Shown here: positions 63,147-64,000 of the stretch, piece by piece
How the letters are laid out: every line of letters begins with the position of its first letter
Position numbering within the stretch: the stretch's first letter is position 1
NCBI RefSeq assembly: GCF_018069875.1
Contig: NZ_JAGQDF010000003.1
Span: 372,001 to 436,000 of the forward strand
DNA from: Ideonella alba
GTDB lineage: Bacteria > Pseudomonadota > Gammaproteobacteria > Burkholderiales > Burkholderiaceae_C
Length of the DNA: 64,000 nt
Reading direction: 5' to 3'
Notes under the pieces: model-generated
Told to the model about the DNA's origin: nothing
Databases searched by the model: none
What the model saw: the letters and a program-made list of their open reading frames with translations, nothing else
Program-made: the position numbers and the translations under genes

Positions 63147-64000
63147 CTATGCGCTTTCGGCGGTCAGCTGATCCGGAAGCGGGGCGCCGGCAATGCTGGC
63201 CCTGCACTGGGCGACAAACTGGTTCAGGACTTCCTGTGTGCCAAGGCGAGCCACGGCGTAGGCCCGTGCGGCCTGGCCCAGAAGTGCGCGCTCGGTTGGC
63301 TGGTGGGCTAGACGGACAATGCCCGTGGCCAGGTCTTCTGCGCTTCCCGGTTCACACAGAACGCCACAGCGAGCCACCACGTAGGCCACTTCGGAATCCG
63401 GGCGCGCAGTCGTCACCACGGGCCGTCCGCTGGACAGCATGGCGGTCAACTTGGAAGGCATCACGAGGTCGGCCACTTCGGGGTCTTGTGGCAGCAGGTG
63501 AATGTCCGCCATGCCCAGCAGTTCGGGCACGCGTTCCTTGGGTTGCAGCGGCAACATGCGAACGTTGGGCAACCCTGCGCAGGCGGACTCAAGCGCGGGC
63601 TTGGTGACCCCGTCACCACAGATCACGACCACCACGTTCGGTGCGTCGGTTTGCAGCAGGCGGGCGGCCTCGGGCAGCAGGTGCAGGCCCTGCTTGGCGC
63701 CCAAGGTGCCGCTGAACAAGGCCACCACCTGATCGTCGCTGATGCCCAGTTTCTTCCGGTAGGGGCTGGTACCTTGCCAAGGCGTCACGGCATCCACATC
63801 CACCCAGTTGGGGAAGAAGGCAATGCGCTCCTTGGCCACGCCTTTCTCGGCGGCGCGTTGCAGCATGCGTTGCGAGATGGTGGACACCACGTCAAAGCGC
63901 CGCATCAACCAGCGCTCGATGCCGGTGACCAGGCGGCGCACCCAGCGGCCCTTCAGCAGGCCCATGTCGAACGCCACATCCACCTCGTAGTCCTGGATAT
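63147..64000 (-). CDS. wcaI: WcaI-like GT4 glycosyltransferase (5' end beyond window)
   Basis: The visible 284 or so codons include IQDYEVDVAFDMGLLKG at the window edge, then FPNWVDVDAVTPWQ, VVALFSGTLGAKQGLHLLPE, LLPQDPEVADLVMPSKLTAM and SGRPVVTTARPDSEVAYVVA. These are marks of the colanic-acid WcaI group. Its start lies past 64000. It is the upstream gene of the minus-strand cassette operon, 47 bases before gmd, and has normal high-GC codon use, so it lies outside the exchanged block. Confidence 0.9.
   Translation of the reverse strand, partial: IQDYEVDVAFDMGLLKGRWVRRLVTGIERWLMRRFDVVSTISQRMLQRAAEKGVAKERIAFFPNWVDVDAVTPWQGTSPYRKKLGISDDQVVALFSGTLGAKQGLHLLPEAARLLQTDAPNVVVVICGDGVTKPALESACAGLPNVRMLPLQPKERVPELLGMADIHLLPQDPEVADLVMPSKLTAMLSSGRPVVTTARPDSEVAYVVARCGVLCEPGSAEDLATGIVRLAHQPTERALLGQAARAYAVARLGTQEVLNQFVAQCRASIAGAPLPDQLTAESA

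Overview
The window is about 64 kb of very GC-rich (mostly high-60s to 70 % by eye) bacterial DNA. Gene content and order suggest a betaproteobacterium of the Burkholderiales, probably the Leptothrix/Ideonella/Rubrivivax/Roseateles neighbourhood. Pointers are a TorF-type porin–glnK–amtB operon, a proteobacterial short-type glutamate–cysteine ligase, and dense strings of ATGA-overlapping genes. No rRNA, tRNA, CRISPR or phage genes were seen. The genus is inference.

Layout. (1) 1–5,254, minus strand: a PAS sensor fragment, benE, kup and gshA, all housekeeping. (2) 5,337–16,249, minus strand: a tightly packed nine-gene operon. It begins with a small HU/IHF-like DNA-binding protein and continues with two proteins of unknown function, two glycosyltransferases and four sulfotransferase-fold proteins. 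(3) 16,479–19,355, minus strand: torF-like porin, glnK and amtB. It is preceded by a visible sigma54 promoter and an NtrC-like site and closed by a strong terminator. (4) 19,473–24,269: comM, then a GT4 enzyme and a bacterial GT29 (sialyltransferase-fold) protein, facing another GT4 gene. (5) 24,510–31,688, plus strand: a large two-module glycosyltransferase followed by kpsM–kpsT–kpsE–kpsD, an ABC-transporter-dependent capsule export machine, with a strong terminator. (6) 31,890–36,836: two homologous secreted proteins that converge with abutting stop codons. One follows the kps genes. The other ends a second operon headed by an HU-like gene (HU-like, acetyltransferase, sulfotransferase, secreted protein). 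(7) 36,900–40,208: glf, manC and rfbC (nucleotide sugars). (8) 40,244–49,644: a DUF1501/DUF1800 pair, a two-gene unit carrying a palindrome-rich mobile element, a small membrane-anchored peptide, a beta-CASP nuclease, a Uma2 protein and a 700-residue unknown. (9) 49,896–64,000: ugd, a BY-kinase/Wzc, fcl, and a low-GC block with wcaF-, wcaE-, wzy-, wcaB-, wcaC- and wzx-like genes and a GT2, then gmd and a wcaI-like gene. This is a colanic-acid-like Wzx/Wzy-dependent exopolysaccharide locus.

How the genes fit together. ManC, Gmd and Fcl can supply GDP-mannose and GDP-L-fucose, Ugd UDP-glucuronate, Glf UDP-galactofuranose, and RfbC one step of dTDP-L-rhamnose. The cell therefore appears to carry two export routes, a Kps ABC capsule and a Wzx/Wzy/Wzc exopolysaccharide, plus two operons that look devoted to sulfating or otherwise decorating a surface glycan.

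Most notable observations: the HU-headed sulfotransferase operons, the GT29-like gene, the NtrC/sigma54 control region of glnK–amtB, the nested-palindrome element that has rewritten the C-terminus of a gene, and the sharp composition breaks inside fcl and gmd. Those breaks suggest the sugar cassette between them was exchanged by homologous recombination in its flanking genes.
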